A DNA stretch of 52,998 bases from Clostridia bacterium. Lineage in GTDB: Bacteria > Bacillota > Clostridia > TANB77 > CAG-508. The stretch lies in contig JAGBAJ010000031.1 in NCBI GenBank assembly GCA_017939755.1, positions 1 to 52,998 of the forward strand. The letters run 5' to 3'. Below, one piece after another: positions 44,562-52,910 of the stretch; within the stretch, counting starts at the first letter, position 1; each line of letters begins with the position of its first letter. The notes under the pieces were generated by a model, which saw only the letters and a list, made by a program, of their open reading frames with translations, did no database searches and had not been told where the DNA came from. The position numbers and the translations under genes are program-made.

Positions 44562-44610
44562 AGATGCATACAAATTTTATTTCATAAAATTTGGTACACG
44601 AACAATTACA
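44562..44610. repeat. Palindromic repeat, family E
   Basis: AGATGCATAC then CAAATTTT/AAAATTTG with ATTTCAT loop and GAACAA at the end. Matches 15921-15967, where the arms are CAAACTTT/AAAGTTTG: both arms differ in step. Confidence 0.65.
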
Positions 44611-44611
44611 C

Positions 44612-44669
44612 GCGGGCTGAACTCTATACTAAATAATTTTAGATATTAATCAGCCCGATATTTTTTTTT
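44612..44669 (+). terminator. Terminator of fba
   Basis: CGGGCTGA faces TCAGCCCG across a 29-base AT-rich loop with its own weak stem, then AT and nine T. Confidence 0.85.
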
Positions 44670-44686
44670 AGAAAGGGAAGGTATGT

Positions 44687-45130
44687 ATGAATAAAATAAT
44701 TGCTAAAAATCCAAACGCTAGACACAATTACACAATTGAAGACACCATAGAAGCTGGAATTGTTTTATCTGGTACAGAAATTAAATCCATAAGAGCGGGT
44801 AAAGTTAATTTAAAGGATAGCTATGCCGGAATAAAGAATGGCGAAGTATACATTTATTCAATGCATATCAGTCCATATGAACAAGGAAATATATTCAATA
44901 AGGATCCTCTAAGAGACAGAAAATTATTGCTTAACAAATTGGAAATAACAAGGTTATATGGCAAGATAAAACAAAAGGGTTATTCAATTGTTCCTATAAG
45001 CTTATACTTTAAGGGTGACATAGTAAAAGTTGAATTAGGAATTGGAAAAGGAAAAAAGTTATACGATAAAAGAGAAGATATAGCAAAAAAGGATGCTGAA
45101 AGAAGAATGCTTCAAGCAGGTAGGCAATAG
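44687..45130 (+). CDS. smpB: SsrA-binding protein SmpB
   Basis: 147 aa, ATG after AAAGGGAAGG. Oligonucleotide-binding fold partner of tmRNA in ribosome rescue. [41 protein letters not shown] and [20 protein letters not shown] match the family, and the tail [19 protein letters not shown] contains the ribosome-inserted basic helix. No tmRNA gene is seen next to it. Confidence 0.95.
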   Translation: MNKIIAKNPNARHNYTIEDTIEAGIVLSGTEIKSIRAGKVNLKDSYAGIKNGEVYIYSMHISPYEQGNIFNKDPLRDRKLLLNKLEITRLYGKIKQKGYSIVPISLYFKGDIVKVELGIGKGKKLYDKREDIAKKDAERRMLQAGRQ

Positions 45131-45148
45131 GATGCAAATAATACATGC

Positions 45149-45241
45149 AAAATGGAAATATACTAAGTTAATGTAAAGACACAAATGCTAGTTAAATAGC
45201 GAATGTCATATAATGAAATTAATTTAGTACATTTCCATTTT
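45149..45241. other. Long hairpin between convergent smpB and the minus-strand gene
   Basis: Arms 45149-45172 and 45218-45241 pair at 22 of 24 positions plus a wobble, enclosing an inner GACA...TGTC and GCTA/TAGC-type stem. Probably a two-way terminator. Confidence 0.65.
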
Positions 45242-45277
45242 CAAATTATATATTAAATTAAAATTGACTTATAATAA

Positions 45278-45775
45278 CTAATTATTTCTATCATTATTAG
45301 AACGTGATGCATAGTACCAAAATAATATTACAATTGCAATCGCAATAATAGCAATGGCAATCCATGACCATGTTTGAGTACTCATGAATCCATTATTTGG
45401 ATTTGATAATTCGGCAGAAGTTCTTTCTGCTGTATAATTCATATCATCTCCAACATTGTTCGCTGCATTTTCTACAGAATTTTCAGCTTTCTGGGTTCCA
45501 TCTTTTATAGTATTTCCTGCATTTTGAGCACCTTTTTTTATATCTTCTCCAGCTTTGCCAGCTTTATCGCCAAGTGAATTTGTAGCTTTTTTTGATGAAT
45601 CAGCTGCACCTTTTGTTGCGTCTTCAACTTTATTTTCAGCTCCTCCAATGATATTTTTCATACTATTACCAATAGCGTCTAAATCTTTATTGTGTGTGGT
45701 TTCGGCATGGGTGACAATTGCAGTTGAAAATAAAACAAATAGTATGAAAGTAATTGAGAAAAGTACTTTTTTCAT
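45278..45775 (-). CDS. Small exported protein with repeat-like helical region and C-terminal membrane helix
   Basis: 165 aa from ATG 45775, after AAAAGGAGG. Signal peptide at residues 1-24 (KKVLFSITFILFVLFSTAIV, cut near THA-ET). The mature part is a run of short Ala/Lys/Asp/Gly segments (KVEDATKGAADSSKKATNSL, KKGAQNAGNTIKDGTQKAEN) like LEA or apolipoprotein-type amphipathic 11-mers. A membrane helix, WSWIAIAIIAIAIVILFWYY, precedes a short basic tail. It is probably held at the outer face of the membrane. A stress or envelope role is a guess. Confidence 0.7.
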   Translation of the reverse strand: MKKVLFSITFILFVLFSTAIVTHAETTHNKDLDAIGNSMKNIIGGAENKVEDATKGAADSSKKATNSLGDKAGKAGEDIKKGAQNAGNTIKDGTQKAENSVENAANNVGDDMNYTAERTSAELSNPNNGFMSTQTWSWIAIAIIAIAIVILFWYYASRSNNDRNN

Positions 45776-46025
45776 AATAATCCTCCTTTTAGATTTTAAG
45801 CACACGAGCAAGAATGTAACATAAAAATGAGCCGAAATATTAAAAAAAGTTAATCATGTCACTTTTGCTCTTTATGATTATTATGTATAAAAGTAATTTT
45901 TTTTATGCAAAATTTTATTATGAGTATTTATATAGAATAAATCGGAAAATTTAAAATTTTTTGTGGAGTTTACGTGTTTTTTAAAGTTTTTATCTAATAT
46001 GAAAAACTAGTATAAATTTCTTATT

Positions 46026-46069
46026 AAAAAAGTGAACTAAATCAATAACTAGATTTGTCCACTCTTTTA
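46026..46069 (-). terminator. Terminator of the 46070-46333 gene
   Basis: On the minus strand AAAGAGTGGAC...GATTTAGTTCACTTTTTT: arms AAAGAGTG/CACTTTTT with an inner AAATC/GATTT arm, then T. Confidence 0.65.
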
Positions 46070-46333
46070 TTACTTTAATCTCGTAAAAATAGCAATTGCC
46101 AGTAAAATCAAAACAATTCCTACAGCAATAAGAAATATATTTATGATATTTGTAACTGAAAACAATTCATTTTCTGTAGATGAAGTAGTTTTTACAGTTG
46201 TTGTTATTTGACCTGTTGATTGAACCTCATTTGTTGTTTCGACGTTGTTTTCGGCATATGTAAAATTTCCAAATGAAAAACATGCAAAAGATAGAATAAG
46301 TATAGTAAGAAAAATATTTGTAAATTTTTTCAT
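46070..46333 (-). CDS. Small exported membrane protein, 87 aa
   Basis: ATG after GGAGG. Signal peptide FTNIFLTILILSFACFSFG with likely cleavage after TYA, a 30-residue Thr/Glu-rich stretch (QSTGQITTTVKTTSSTENE) and a membrane helix NIFLIAVGIVLILLAIAIF ending TRLK. Same plan as the gene at 45278: signal, polar stretch, C-terminal helix, short basic end, without an LPxTG motif. Function unknown. Confidence 0.7.
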   Translation of the reverse strand: MKKFTNIFLTILILSFACFSFGNFTYAENNVETTNEVQSTGQITTTVKTTSSTENELFSVTNIINIFLIAVGIVLILLAIAIFTRLK

Positions 46334-46427
46334 AATTTTACCTCCAAATTAATTACAATATGATAATATAATATCATAAAATGATAAGAAAAGTCTATAA
46401 AAAATAAAAATATTGTAGGAGGATTCG

Positions 46428-47480
46428 ATGAAAAATAGGGCAGAAACAAGAAAAATAAATGTGGCAGGGGTTCAAATTGGTGGTCAAAACAAAATTGTAA
46501 TACAATCTATGACAAATACAAAAACAAAAGATATAGAAGCAACAATTAGCCAAATATTACAATTAGAGCAAGCTGGATGTGAAATAGTCAGAGTTGCATG
46601 CTTAGATATAGAGGATGCAAAAGCTATCAGATTTATAAAGAAAGGAATACATATTCCAATTGTTGCAGATATTCATTTTGACTATAAAATTGCATTAGAG
46701 GCAATAAATAGTGGGGTTGATAAAATAAGAATTAATCCAGGGAATATTGGTAGTGAGGATAGAGTAAAAGCAGTAGTAGAAGCATGTAAAGAGCATAAAA
46801 TACCTATAAGGATTGGTGTAAACGCGGGATCTTTAGAAAAAGATTTATTGGAAGATGGAAAGCCAACTGCAAAAGCAATGGTAGAGAGCGCAAAACGACA
46901 TATTGAAATTTTAGAGAGATTAGGTTTTTATGATATTTGTATTTCTTTAAAAGCATCAGATTTAGACTTATGTATTGCTGCATATGAAGAGGCGAGTAAA
47001 ACATTTGAATATCCACTTCATTTAGGAATTACTGAAGCTGGAACAGCTTTTTGTGGAACAATTAAATCAAGCATTGGTTTAGGTTATTTAATAAGACAAG
47101 GAATAGGTGATACTATAAGAGTTTCACTATCAGATGATCCGGTCCAGGAAATAAAAGTTGCAAAGGAGATATTGAAGGATTGTAATTTATATGATGGAAT
47201 TCCTACACTTATTTCTTGTCCAACCTGTGGTAGAACACAAATTGATTTAATACCAATTGCAAAAGAAATGGAATCATTTTTACAAACAATAAAATCAAAT
47301 ATAACTGTTGCTGTAATGGGGTGTGTGGTAAATGGACCTGGAGAAGCAAGAAATGCTGACATAGGAATTGCAGGTGGAATTAATGAAGGTGTATTATTCA
47401 AAAAAGGTGAAATTGTAAGAAAAGTAAGCCAAGAAGAAATGTTAAAGGTTCTTAAAGAAGAAATATTAAAAATGATATAA
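46428..47480 (+). CDS. ispG: 4-hydroxy-3-methylbut-2-enyl diphosphate synthase
   Basis: 350 aa, ATG after AGGAGG. Iron-sulfur enzyme of the non-mevalonate isoprenoid pathway. Family sequence throughout: [24 protein letters not shown] start, [40 protein letters not shown], and the [4Fe-4S] cysteines in [14 protein letters not shown] and [20 protein letters not shown]. Depends on clusters of the kind made by the suf operon upstream. Length normal for the short bacterial form. Confidence 0.95.
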   Translation: MKNRAETRKINVAGVQIGGQNKIVIQSMTNTKTKDIEATISQILQLEQAGCEIVRVACLDIEDAKAIRFIKKGIHIPIVADIHFDYKIALEAINSGVDKIRINPGNIGSEDRVKAVVEACKEHKIPIRIGVNAGSLEKDLLEDGKPTAKAMVESAKRHIEILERLGFYDICISLKASDLDLCIAAYEEASKTFEYPLHLGITEAGTAFCGTIKSSIGLGYLIRQGIGDTIRVSLSDDPVQEIKVAKEILKDCNLYDGIPTLISCPTCGRTQIDLIPIAKEMESFLQTIKSNITVAVMGCVVNGPGEARNADIGIAGGINEGVLFKKGEIVRKVSQEEMLKVLKEEILKMI

Positions 47481-47627
47481 AACGATGTGTTTTGAACGAT
47501 TGGTCAAAAGATGTATTTTATGACGTTTATATGATAAAATTTTGTCATGATATAGAAAAGATAAATTTTCTATTAGGCTGAAGGTGAAAGACTTTGTATC
47601 TTATACAGCGAAAAAAGGAGGTTGTTT

Positions 47628-49364
47628 ATGAGTAAACCACATAGTAATTTATATAAAATGACAAATTACAAGAATATTAAAGAGGTAGTGCAGGATGGTA
47701 TTGCAAAATATCCAGATCACACAGCATTTATCCTAAAAAGAAAAGAAGGAAAAAATGTAAAATATACAGATATAACATATACAAAATTAGAAGAAGAAAT
47801 TAATAATTTAGGAACGGGTCTGCTAAGTCTTGGAATTAAAGATAAAAAAATAGCGATTATAGGTCCAAATAGTTATGAATGGGCTATATCATACATTAGT
47901 ATATTATATGGTGTAGGTGTTGCTGTACCATTAGATAAAGGATTACCGGACAAAGAAATTGAAGATTCTATTGTTAGAAGTGGTGCAGAGGCAATTATAT
48001 TTGATGAAAAATATAAAGATGTTATAAAGAGCATAAAAGAAAAGGATGTATCAAATCTTAAGGTATATATTTGTATGCAAGATATTGAAGACAAAGAAAT
48101 AACATCTATTTCAAAGATTAAAGAAACTGGCAAAAAAGAGCTAGAATCAGGAAATAAAGAGTTTTTTAATTTAGAAATAGACAACGAAAAAGCAAGTGTT
48201 ATTATATTTACATCAGGAACAACATCTCAATCAAAAGCTGTTATGTTATCACAAAGAAATATTGCAGCAGATATAAATTCTATGAATGCAGCAGAGAAAC
48301 TTCTTGATACGGATGTTAATATGTTTATGTTACCATTTCACCATACATTTGGATCAACAGCTATTATTTTAATGTTAAATAATGGTGTAAAGAATGTATT
48401 TTGTGACGGATTAAGATATATACAAGATAATATGAAAGAATATAAAGTTTCAGTATTTGTTTGTGTACCTTTGATATTAGAAGCTATGCACAAAAAAGTT
48501 ATGCAAGCAGTAAAGAAGCAAGGTAAGGAGAAAAAGGTTGTCTTTGCTAAAAAGTTATGTAAGTTTTTATTAAAATTTGGAATAGATGTTAGAAAGAAAT
48601 TATTTAAAGAAATATTAGATAATTTTGGAGGTCACATGAGATTTGTTGTTAGTGGTGCAGCTGCAATAGAAAAACAAGTCGCAGAAGACTTCAATATGTG
48701 GGGAATACTAACAATTCAAGGATACGGATTAACAGAAGCATCACCTGTATTATGTGCAGAAAATGCAAAATACATAAGATATGGCTCTGTAGGTGTACCG
48801 CTTAACGATATGCAGGTGGAAATAGATAATCCTAATGAAAAGGGAATAGGTGAATTAATTGCAAAAGGTCCGAATATTATGCTTGGATATTATAATAATG
48901 AAGAAGCTACGAAAGATTGCTTAATAGATGGTTGGTATCATACAGGTGATTTAGGATACAAAGATAAGGATGGATATATTTTCATTACTGGAAGAAAGAA
49001 AAATGTTATTGTTCTTAAAAATGGAAAGAATATTTATCCAGAGGAAGTAGAAGAATTAATAGATAATTTACCATATGTAAAGGAATCACTTGTATTTGGA
49101 TACCCAAAGGGCGATGATTTAATAGTATCTGTAAAAGTAGTATATGATGAACATTATGTAAAAGAATTTTTGAATAATATGCCAGAAGAAGAGCTTAAAG
49201 AAAAGATATGGTCAGACATAAAAGAGCTAAATAACACGATGCCAAAGTATAAACATGTAAAGAAATTACTAATTACAAAAGAAGAAATGATAAAAACAAC
49301 AACAGCAAAAGTAAAAAGATTTGAAGAAATTAATCTAATTGTAAAACAACGATTGCTAGATTAA
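47628..49364 (+). CDS. Long-chain acyl-CoA synthetase (AMP-binding)
   Basis: 578 aa from ATG 47628, after AAAAGGAGG; a TTG two codons upstream is less likely. ANL-superfamily enzyme: phosphate-binding IIFTSGTTSQSKAVMLSQRN, LPFHHTFGSTAIIL, adenine site IQGYGLTEASPV, hinge HTGDLGYKDKDGYIFITGRKK with NVIVLKNGKNIYPEEVE. Activates fatty acids through an acyl adenylate. It lacks a clear membrane anchor. Specificity could include other carboxylates. Confidence 0.9.
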   Translation: MSKPHSNLYKMTNYKNIKEVVQDGIAKYPDHTAFILKRKEGKNVKYTDITYTKLEEEINNLGTGLLSLGIKDKKIAIIGPNSYEWAISYISILYGVGVAVPLDKGLPDKEIEDSIVRSGAEAIIFDEKYKDVIKSIKEKDVSNLKVYICMQDIEDKEITSISKIKETGKKELESGNKEFFNLEIDNEKASVIIFTSGTTSQSKAVMLSQRNIAADINSMNAAEKLLDTDVNMFMLPFHHTFGSTAIILMLNNGVKNVFCDGLRYIQDNMKEYKVSVFVCVPLILEAMHKKVMQAVKKQGKEKKVVFAKKLCKFLLKFGIDVRKKLFKEILDNFGGHMRFVVSGAAAIEKQVAEDFNMWGILTIQGYGLTEASPVLCAENAKYIRYGSVGVPLNDMQVEIDNPNEKGIGELIAKGPNIMLGYYNNEEATKDCLIDGWYHTGDLGYKDKDGYIFITGRKKNVIVLKNGKNIYPEEVEELIDNLPYVKESLVFGYPKGDDLIVSVKVVYDEHYVKEFLNNMPEEELKEKIWSDIKELNNTMPKYKHVKKLLITKEEMIKTTTAKVKRFEEINLIVKQRLLD

Positions 49365-49383
49365 TAAAAGGAGATGAAGTTAT

Positions 49384-49974
49384 ATGAATAAAAATATTAT
49401 TCTAGCAAGCAATAATAAACACAAAATTCAGGAAATTAAAGCAAAATTAAGAGTATTAAATATAGATGTTTTGTCGCAGAGTGAATCAGGTTGCAACATA
49501 GATGTTGAGGAAAACGGAACTACATTTGCTGAAAATGCAGCAATTAAAGCTAAAGCATTATATGAAATTTTAAAGAAACCAGTAATTGCTGATGATAGTG
49601 GATTAGAAGTTGACTATCTTGATGGAGCTCCAGGAGTATATTCGGCAAGATTTTGTGGACCAGATGCAACTGATAAAGATAAATACAACAAAATTCTTGA
49701 ACTACTAAAGGATGTAAATGATATCAAAAAAAGAGCAGCTAGATTTAAATGCGTAATCTGTTATATTGACGAGCAAGGTAAAGAGCATTTTTTTGAAGGC
49801 GTATGTGAAGGAAGAATTTCATTTGAACCAAAGGGGGATAGCAACTTTGGTTATGATCCAATTTTCTTAGTAGGTGATAGAACTTTTGCAGAAATGAGCG
49901 AAGAAGAAAAAAATAAGATTAGTCACAGAGGATTAGCAATTGATAAGTTGTTCAAGTATCTAAAAAAACAATAA
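49384..49974 (+). CDS. rdgB: XTP/dITP diphosphatase (RdgB/HAM1)
   Basis: 196 aa, ATG after AAGGAGATG. Hydrolyses non-canonical purine triphosphates. LASNNKHKIQEIKAKL, ADDSGLEVDYLDGAPGVYSAR, FGYDPIFLVGDRTFAEMSEE and KISHRGLAIDKLFKYL are the family motifs in order. Twenty bases after the acyl-CoA synthetase and 28 before rusA, so an operon is likely. Confidence 0.95.
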   Translation: MNKNIILASNNKHKIQEIKAKLRVLNIDVLSQSESGCNIDVEENGTTFAENAAIKAKALYEILKKPVIADDSGLEVDYLDGAPGVYSARFCGPDATDKDKYNKILELLKDVNDIKKRAARFKCVICYIDEQGKEHFFEGVCEGRISFEPKGDSNFGYDPIFLVGDRTFAEMSEEEKNKISHRGLAIDKLFKYLKKQ

Positions 49975-50001
49975 ATATATGCAATTGGAGAGTGAGTACA
50001 A

Positions 50002-50412
50002 ATGATATATGAATTTGAGGTACCAGGAAAAATAATAGGAAAAGGAAGACCAAGGTTAAATAGTTATACAGGAAGTGTATATACACCAACAAGAACAAAG
50101 GATTATGAGACTTTGGTGGAGCAATATTTTTTATTAAAATACCCAAGATTTAAACCTTTTGAAGGTCGAGTTCAAGTTGAGATAAGTGCTCTTTTTGAGA
50201 TTCCTAAATCTGCTAAGAAGGCAGACAAAGAGCTTATGTTAGAAAATAAAATTAATCCAACCAAAAAACCAGATATAGATAATATAGTAAAAATTGTTTT
50301 AGATGCAATGAATGGAATTGCCTTTAAGGATGATACACAAATAACGAAGCTAAATGTAGAAAAAATATATGCTATGCAAGAAGCGGTAAGAGTTAGAATT
50401 ATTGAATATTAA
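50002..50412 (+). CDS. RusA family Holliday-junction resolvase-like protein
   Basis: 136 aa, ATG after GGAGAG. PGKIIGKGRPRLNSYTG at the N terminus and KPDIDNIVKIVLDAMNGIAFKDDTQI, with the clustered aspartates of the metal site, are the RusA signature. Often prophage-borne, but clostridial chromosomes carry it too, and no other phage gene is near. Acts on branched DNA. A long palindrome follows. Confidence 0.88.
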   Translation: MIYEFEVPGKIIGKGRPRLNSYTGSVYTPTRTKDYETLVEQYFLLKYPRFKPFEGRVQVEISALFEIPKSAKKADKELMLENKINPTKKPDIDNIVKIVLDAMNGIAFKDDTQITKLNVEKIYAMQEAVRVRIIEY

Positions 50413-50506
50413 AATAAGATTTTTGCAGATTTTTTGTTACAATATACTGATAATATAAATTGATATTATACCTTGAAATCCTTATATGTATAGCTGTGAG
50501 TCATAA

Positions 50507-50574
50507 CAAGTTTTTAAGGACCCCACCAAAAAATATCATATAAGATGTTTTTTGGTGGGGTCCTTAAAAACTTG
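50507..50574. repeat. Long hairpin, family C, between convergent rusA and ytaF-like genes
   Basis: 31-base arms (50507-50537 and 50544-50574), beginning CAAGTTTTTAAGGACCCCAC, loop ATATAA, nearly perfect. Outer bases AAGTTTTTAAGGA are shared with 23018-23085. Confidence 0.85.
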
Positions 50575-50616
50575 TTTGGCAGTGTCTTCAAAATTCTTAA
50601 AAATTTATTCAAACTT

Positions 50617-51165
50617 TCATATCAATATTTTTAATGTGCCAACTAGTAGTAAACAAAACCCAGAAAGAATTGACCATGATTTATCTGGTATTGAAAAATT
50701 TTTTCCTAGTTTGGTTCCAATATATGATCCAATTTTTAGAAATAATATTTGAAAGAAACTTAATAAAACGGGTAGAGCAATGTTGCAAATGCCAGCAACT
50801 GTTACTCCAATTACAATGCCAATACTATCCAAAGACAAAGCAATACCTAAAAAGAACCCTTCTTTTATATCAATTATTTTTGAATGGTCAAAATCAGACT
50901 CTGTTGCACCTTTTGCTTTTAAAATCATGTAAATTCCAATTAAAATCAAAAACAGAGCTCCAAGATTGTTTGTAATTGTATTAGAAATGTAATTTTTTAT
51001 AAGGTTCCCAAACAACATTGCAAAAGATGTTGTAAATAATGTCAAAAAAAACAATACATAAGTCGCTGCACGGGACAATTTTGTACCTATTAAACTATAT
51101 GTAATACCAATGCCTAAAGAATCAATACTCGATAGAAGAGCTATTACAATAGAGCTAAATATCAT
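50617..51165 (-). CDS. YtaF/MntP-family membrane protein
   Basis: 182 aa, ATG after GAGGTG. Six membrane helices in two related halves: SSIDSLGIGITYSLIG in the first and IALSLDSIGIVIGVT in the second, both with the aspartate-serine helix motif of the MntP (manganese efflux)/YtaF (sporulation) superfamily. The short length and the SLDS variant favour the YtaF branch, consistent with gpr in the window, but manganese export cannot be excluded. Convergent with rusA. Confidence 0.78.
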   Translation of the reverse strand: MIFSSIVIALLSSIDSLGIGITYSLIGTKLSRAATYVLFFLTLFTTSFAMLFGNLIKNYISNTITNNLGALFLILIGIYMILKAKGATESDFDHSKIIDIKEGFFLGIALSLDSIGIVIGVTVAGICNIALPVLLSFFQILFLKIGSYIGTKLGKNFSIPDKSWSILSGFCLLLVGTLKILI

Positions 51166-51309
51166 AGTAATTCACCTCAATATATCTTATGCTAAAAATT
51201 AAAATTTGCAATTTTTTTGTCATAAAATGACTACGGAAAATTGGAATAACTTACAAAAGTTATGAATATATTTGTAATGTGGAATTATATATTAGGAGGA
51301 TTTTATTGT

Positions 51310-51600
51310 ATGTTTTTTAGATATGTGTACATAATAGGCTCTATGCTTATAATTTTGCTTAGTGCGTTAATCTTTGGTTCATGTCAGAGGTATCAGTGTT
51401 GCTCTCAGCTAGGACAAGTTTTTATGAATGAAAGAGAATACAAAAAAAACTCAGTTGATGAAAAAGTATCATGTAAGGGTTTAATACATAAAAGAGCAAT
51501 AAACATAATTGAGAAAAATGTAGGGTTAGTAATTTTGTTTTTTATAATGGGATTTTATATAAAGGAGTACTCCCTTATGTTAAAAATAAGAGATATTTAG
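51310..51600 (+). CDS. Small orphan membrane protein, 96 aa
   Basis: Not recognised. ATG 51310 is nine bases after AGGAGGA; the ATG at 51262 would add residues before any good site. First membrane helix at residues 3-23 (YVYIIGSMLIILLSALIFGS) is followed by a short cysteine-containing stretch CQRYQCCSQLG, a charged middle and a second helix (VGLVILFFIMGFYI) near the end. Confidence 0.55.
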   Translation: MFFRYVYIIGSMLIILLSALIFGSCQRYQCCSQLGQVFMNEREYKKNSVDEKVSCKGLIHKRAINIIEKNVGLVILFFIMGFYIKEYSLMLKIRDI

Positions 51601-51625
51601 AAATAAAAAAATCAATTTTATGCTG

Positions 51626-51672
51626 TTGACAAGAGTCCGAAATAAGACTAAAATGTTAGTGAATCCGAAATA
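51626..51672 (+). promoter_or_regulatory. Promoter and repeated motif upstream of the MarR gene
   Basis: TTGACA (51626-51631), 17 bases, TAAAAT (51649-51654). The spacer holds AGTC-CGAAATAA-GACT (51634-51649), and TCCGAAATA repeats at 51636-51644 and 51664-51672, 28 bases apart. Position over the promoter and start site fits a repressor site. Confidence 0.7.
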
Positions 51673-51730
51673 GTACATAGCAATATAAAGTGCAAGCTTG
51701 TAGTATAAAATCAAATGGGAGATTAAAATT

Positions 51731-52168
51731 ATGGAGCAAGAATTAAAAAAAAAAATAGAGATATTAACTAGGCAAGTTAAAGAAATTTCGGCTATATATC
51801 ATCATGCAGCAAAGAAAAATGGAATTCCAGATAGTGAGTTTTGTATTTTATATTCGCTAGTAACAATGGATGAAGAATGTACACAAAAAGATATTTGTGA
51901 TTTATGGTCTTTTCCAAAGCAAACAGTAAATTCAGGAATATCAGCATTAACTAAGAAGAATTATATAACTTTGGACAACGAGCAAGGAGTCGGAAACAGA
52001 AAAATTATCAGATTGACGAAGGCTGGAAACGAATTTGGAAAAAGAATAGTAAGCAAAATACTAGAATCAGAGAAAAGAGCTTTTTCAATGATGACAAAGG
52101 AAGAAAGAGAAGAATGTATTAAACTTGTAAATAAATATGCTAAATATCTAAAAGAGAGTATATATTAA
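51731..52168 (+). CDS. MarR-family transcriptional regulator
   Basis: 145 aa, ATG after GGGAG. Winged helix-turn-helix: CTQKDICDLWSFPKQTVNSG as the recognition unit and DNEQGVGNRKIIRLTKAG as the wing, with flanking dimer helices (LTRQVKEISAIYHHAAKKNG and RAFSMMTKEEREECIKLVNK). Probably autoregulates through the repeated TCCGAAATA motif upstream. The CDP-alcohol phosphatidyltransferase gene follows after 29 bases and is the likely second target. Confidence 0.88.
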   Translation: MEQELKKKIEILTRQVKEISAIYHHAAKKNGIPDSEFCILYSLVTMDEECTQKDICDLWSFPKQTVNSGISALTKKNYITLDNEQGVGNRKIIRLTKAGNEFGKRIVSKILESEKRAFSMMTKEEREECIKLVNKYAKYLKESIY

Positions 52169-52197
52169 ATATTTAAAGAGAATGTGGGAAAAGAAAA

Positions 52198-52824
52198 ATG
52201 ACAAAAAAAGAAATAGTTAATTATTTTATCAGACATTTAAAAATTATGTTTAAAGATATAATAAGTGGAGATAAAGAAAGATTAAAAAAACAATTGGCAA
52301 ATATATTAACATTAACTAGGGGAATATTATCACCGATTTTAATAGTAATATCTATATGTATTCATTCATTAAATTTATCTTTTGCAATTATTTTAATATC
52401 AGCATTAACAGATTGCTTTGATGGTTGGTATGCTAGAAAGAATGGCTATGTAAGTGAGTTTGGTACTTTATTAGATACAATATGTGATAAGATATTTAGT
52501 TTTTGTATTATTATTCCAGTTATTCAAATTGCCAAATCTTTTTTTATTATAATATTAATCATAGAAATGATTATAAGTGCAATAAATATGTATTTACATG
52601 TATCAGGAAAGAACCCAAAGACAACAAAACTTGGAAAAATAAAAACAATAATATTAGATGCAACATTAGTGCTATGTTATTTTAGTTTAATAACAAATAT
52701 TAACGAACGCATAGTAACTGCAAGCTTAGTAACTACAATCGCATTCCAAATAATAGCCTGTGTTGGTTACTTGGTTAAGCTATTGGGACAAGTAAGACTA
52801 ACAAAACCTAAGAGAAGTGTATAA
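52198..52824 (+). CDS. CDP-alcohol phosphatidyltransferase family membrane enzyme
   Basis: 208 aa. The catalytic signature DCFDGWYARKNGYVSEFG, continued by the two further aspartates in LLDTICDK, follows the spacing DG(x)2AR(x)8G(x)3D(x)3D. Five or six membrane helices. NILTLTRGILSPILIVISIC at the start is like PgsA phosphatidylglycerophosphate synthases, but the 45-residue N-terminal part is longer and charged, so the acceptor alcohol is not certain. ATG 52198 has a weak GTGGGA site. Confidence 0.85.
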   Translation: MTKKEIVNYFIRHLKIMFKDIISGDKERLKKQLANILTLTRGILSPILIVISICIHSLNLSFAIILISALTDCFDGWYARKNGYVSEFGTLLDTICDKIFSFCIIIPVIQIAKSFFIIILIIEMIISAINMYLHVSGKNPKTTKLGKIKTIILDATLVLCYFSLITNINERIVTASLVTTIAFQIIACVGYLVKLLGQVRLTKPKRSV

Positions 52825-52910
52825 AGAATATAATAAACTTTAAAATGATAATTTGTAAAATATAGGTTTAAAATAGATATGTCACAAGTAAATTGAAAAT
52901 AAAATATTGA

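Noticed and set aside
45131..45277. tmRNA gene after smpB
   Set aside because: No tRNA-Ala-like ends or tag-coding sequence; only the hairpin is seen.
50002..50412. Prophage remnant around rusA
   Set aside because: Neighbours are housekeeping genes (rdgB, ytaF-like) and no other phage gene is visible.
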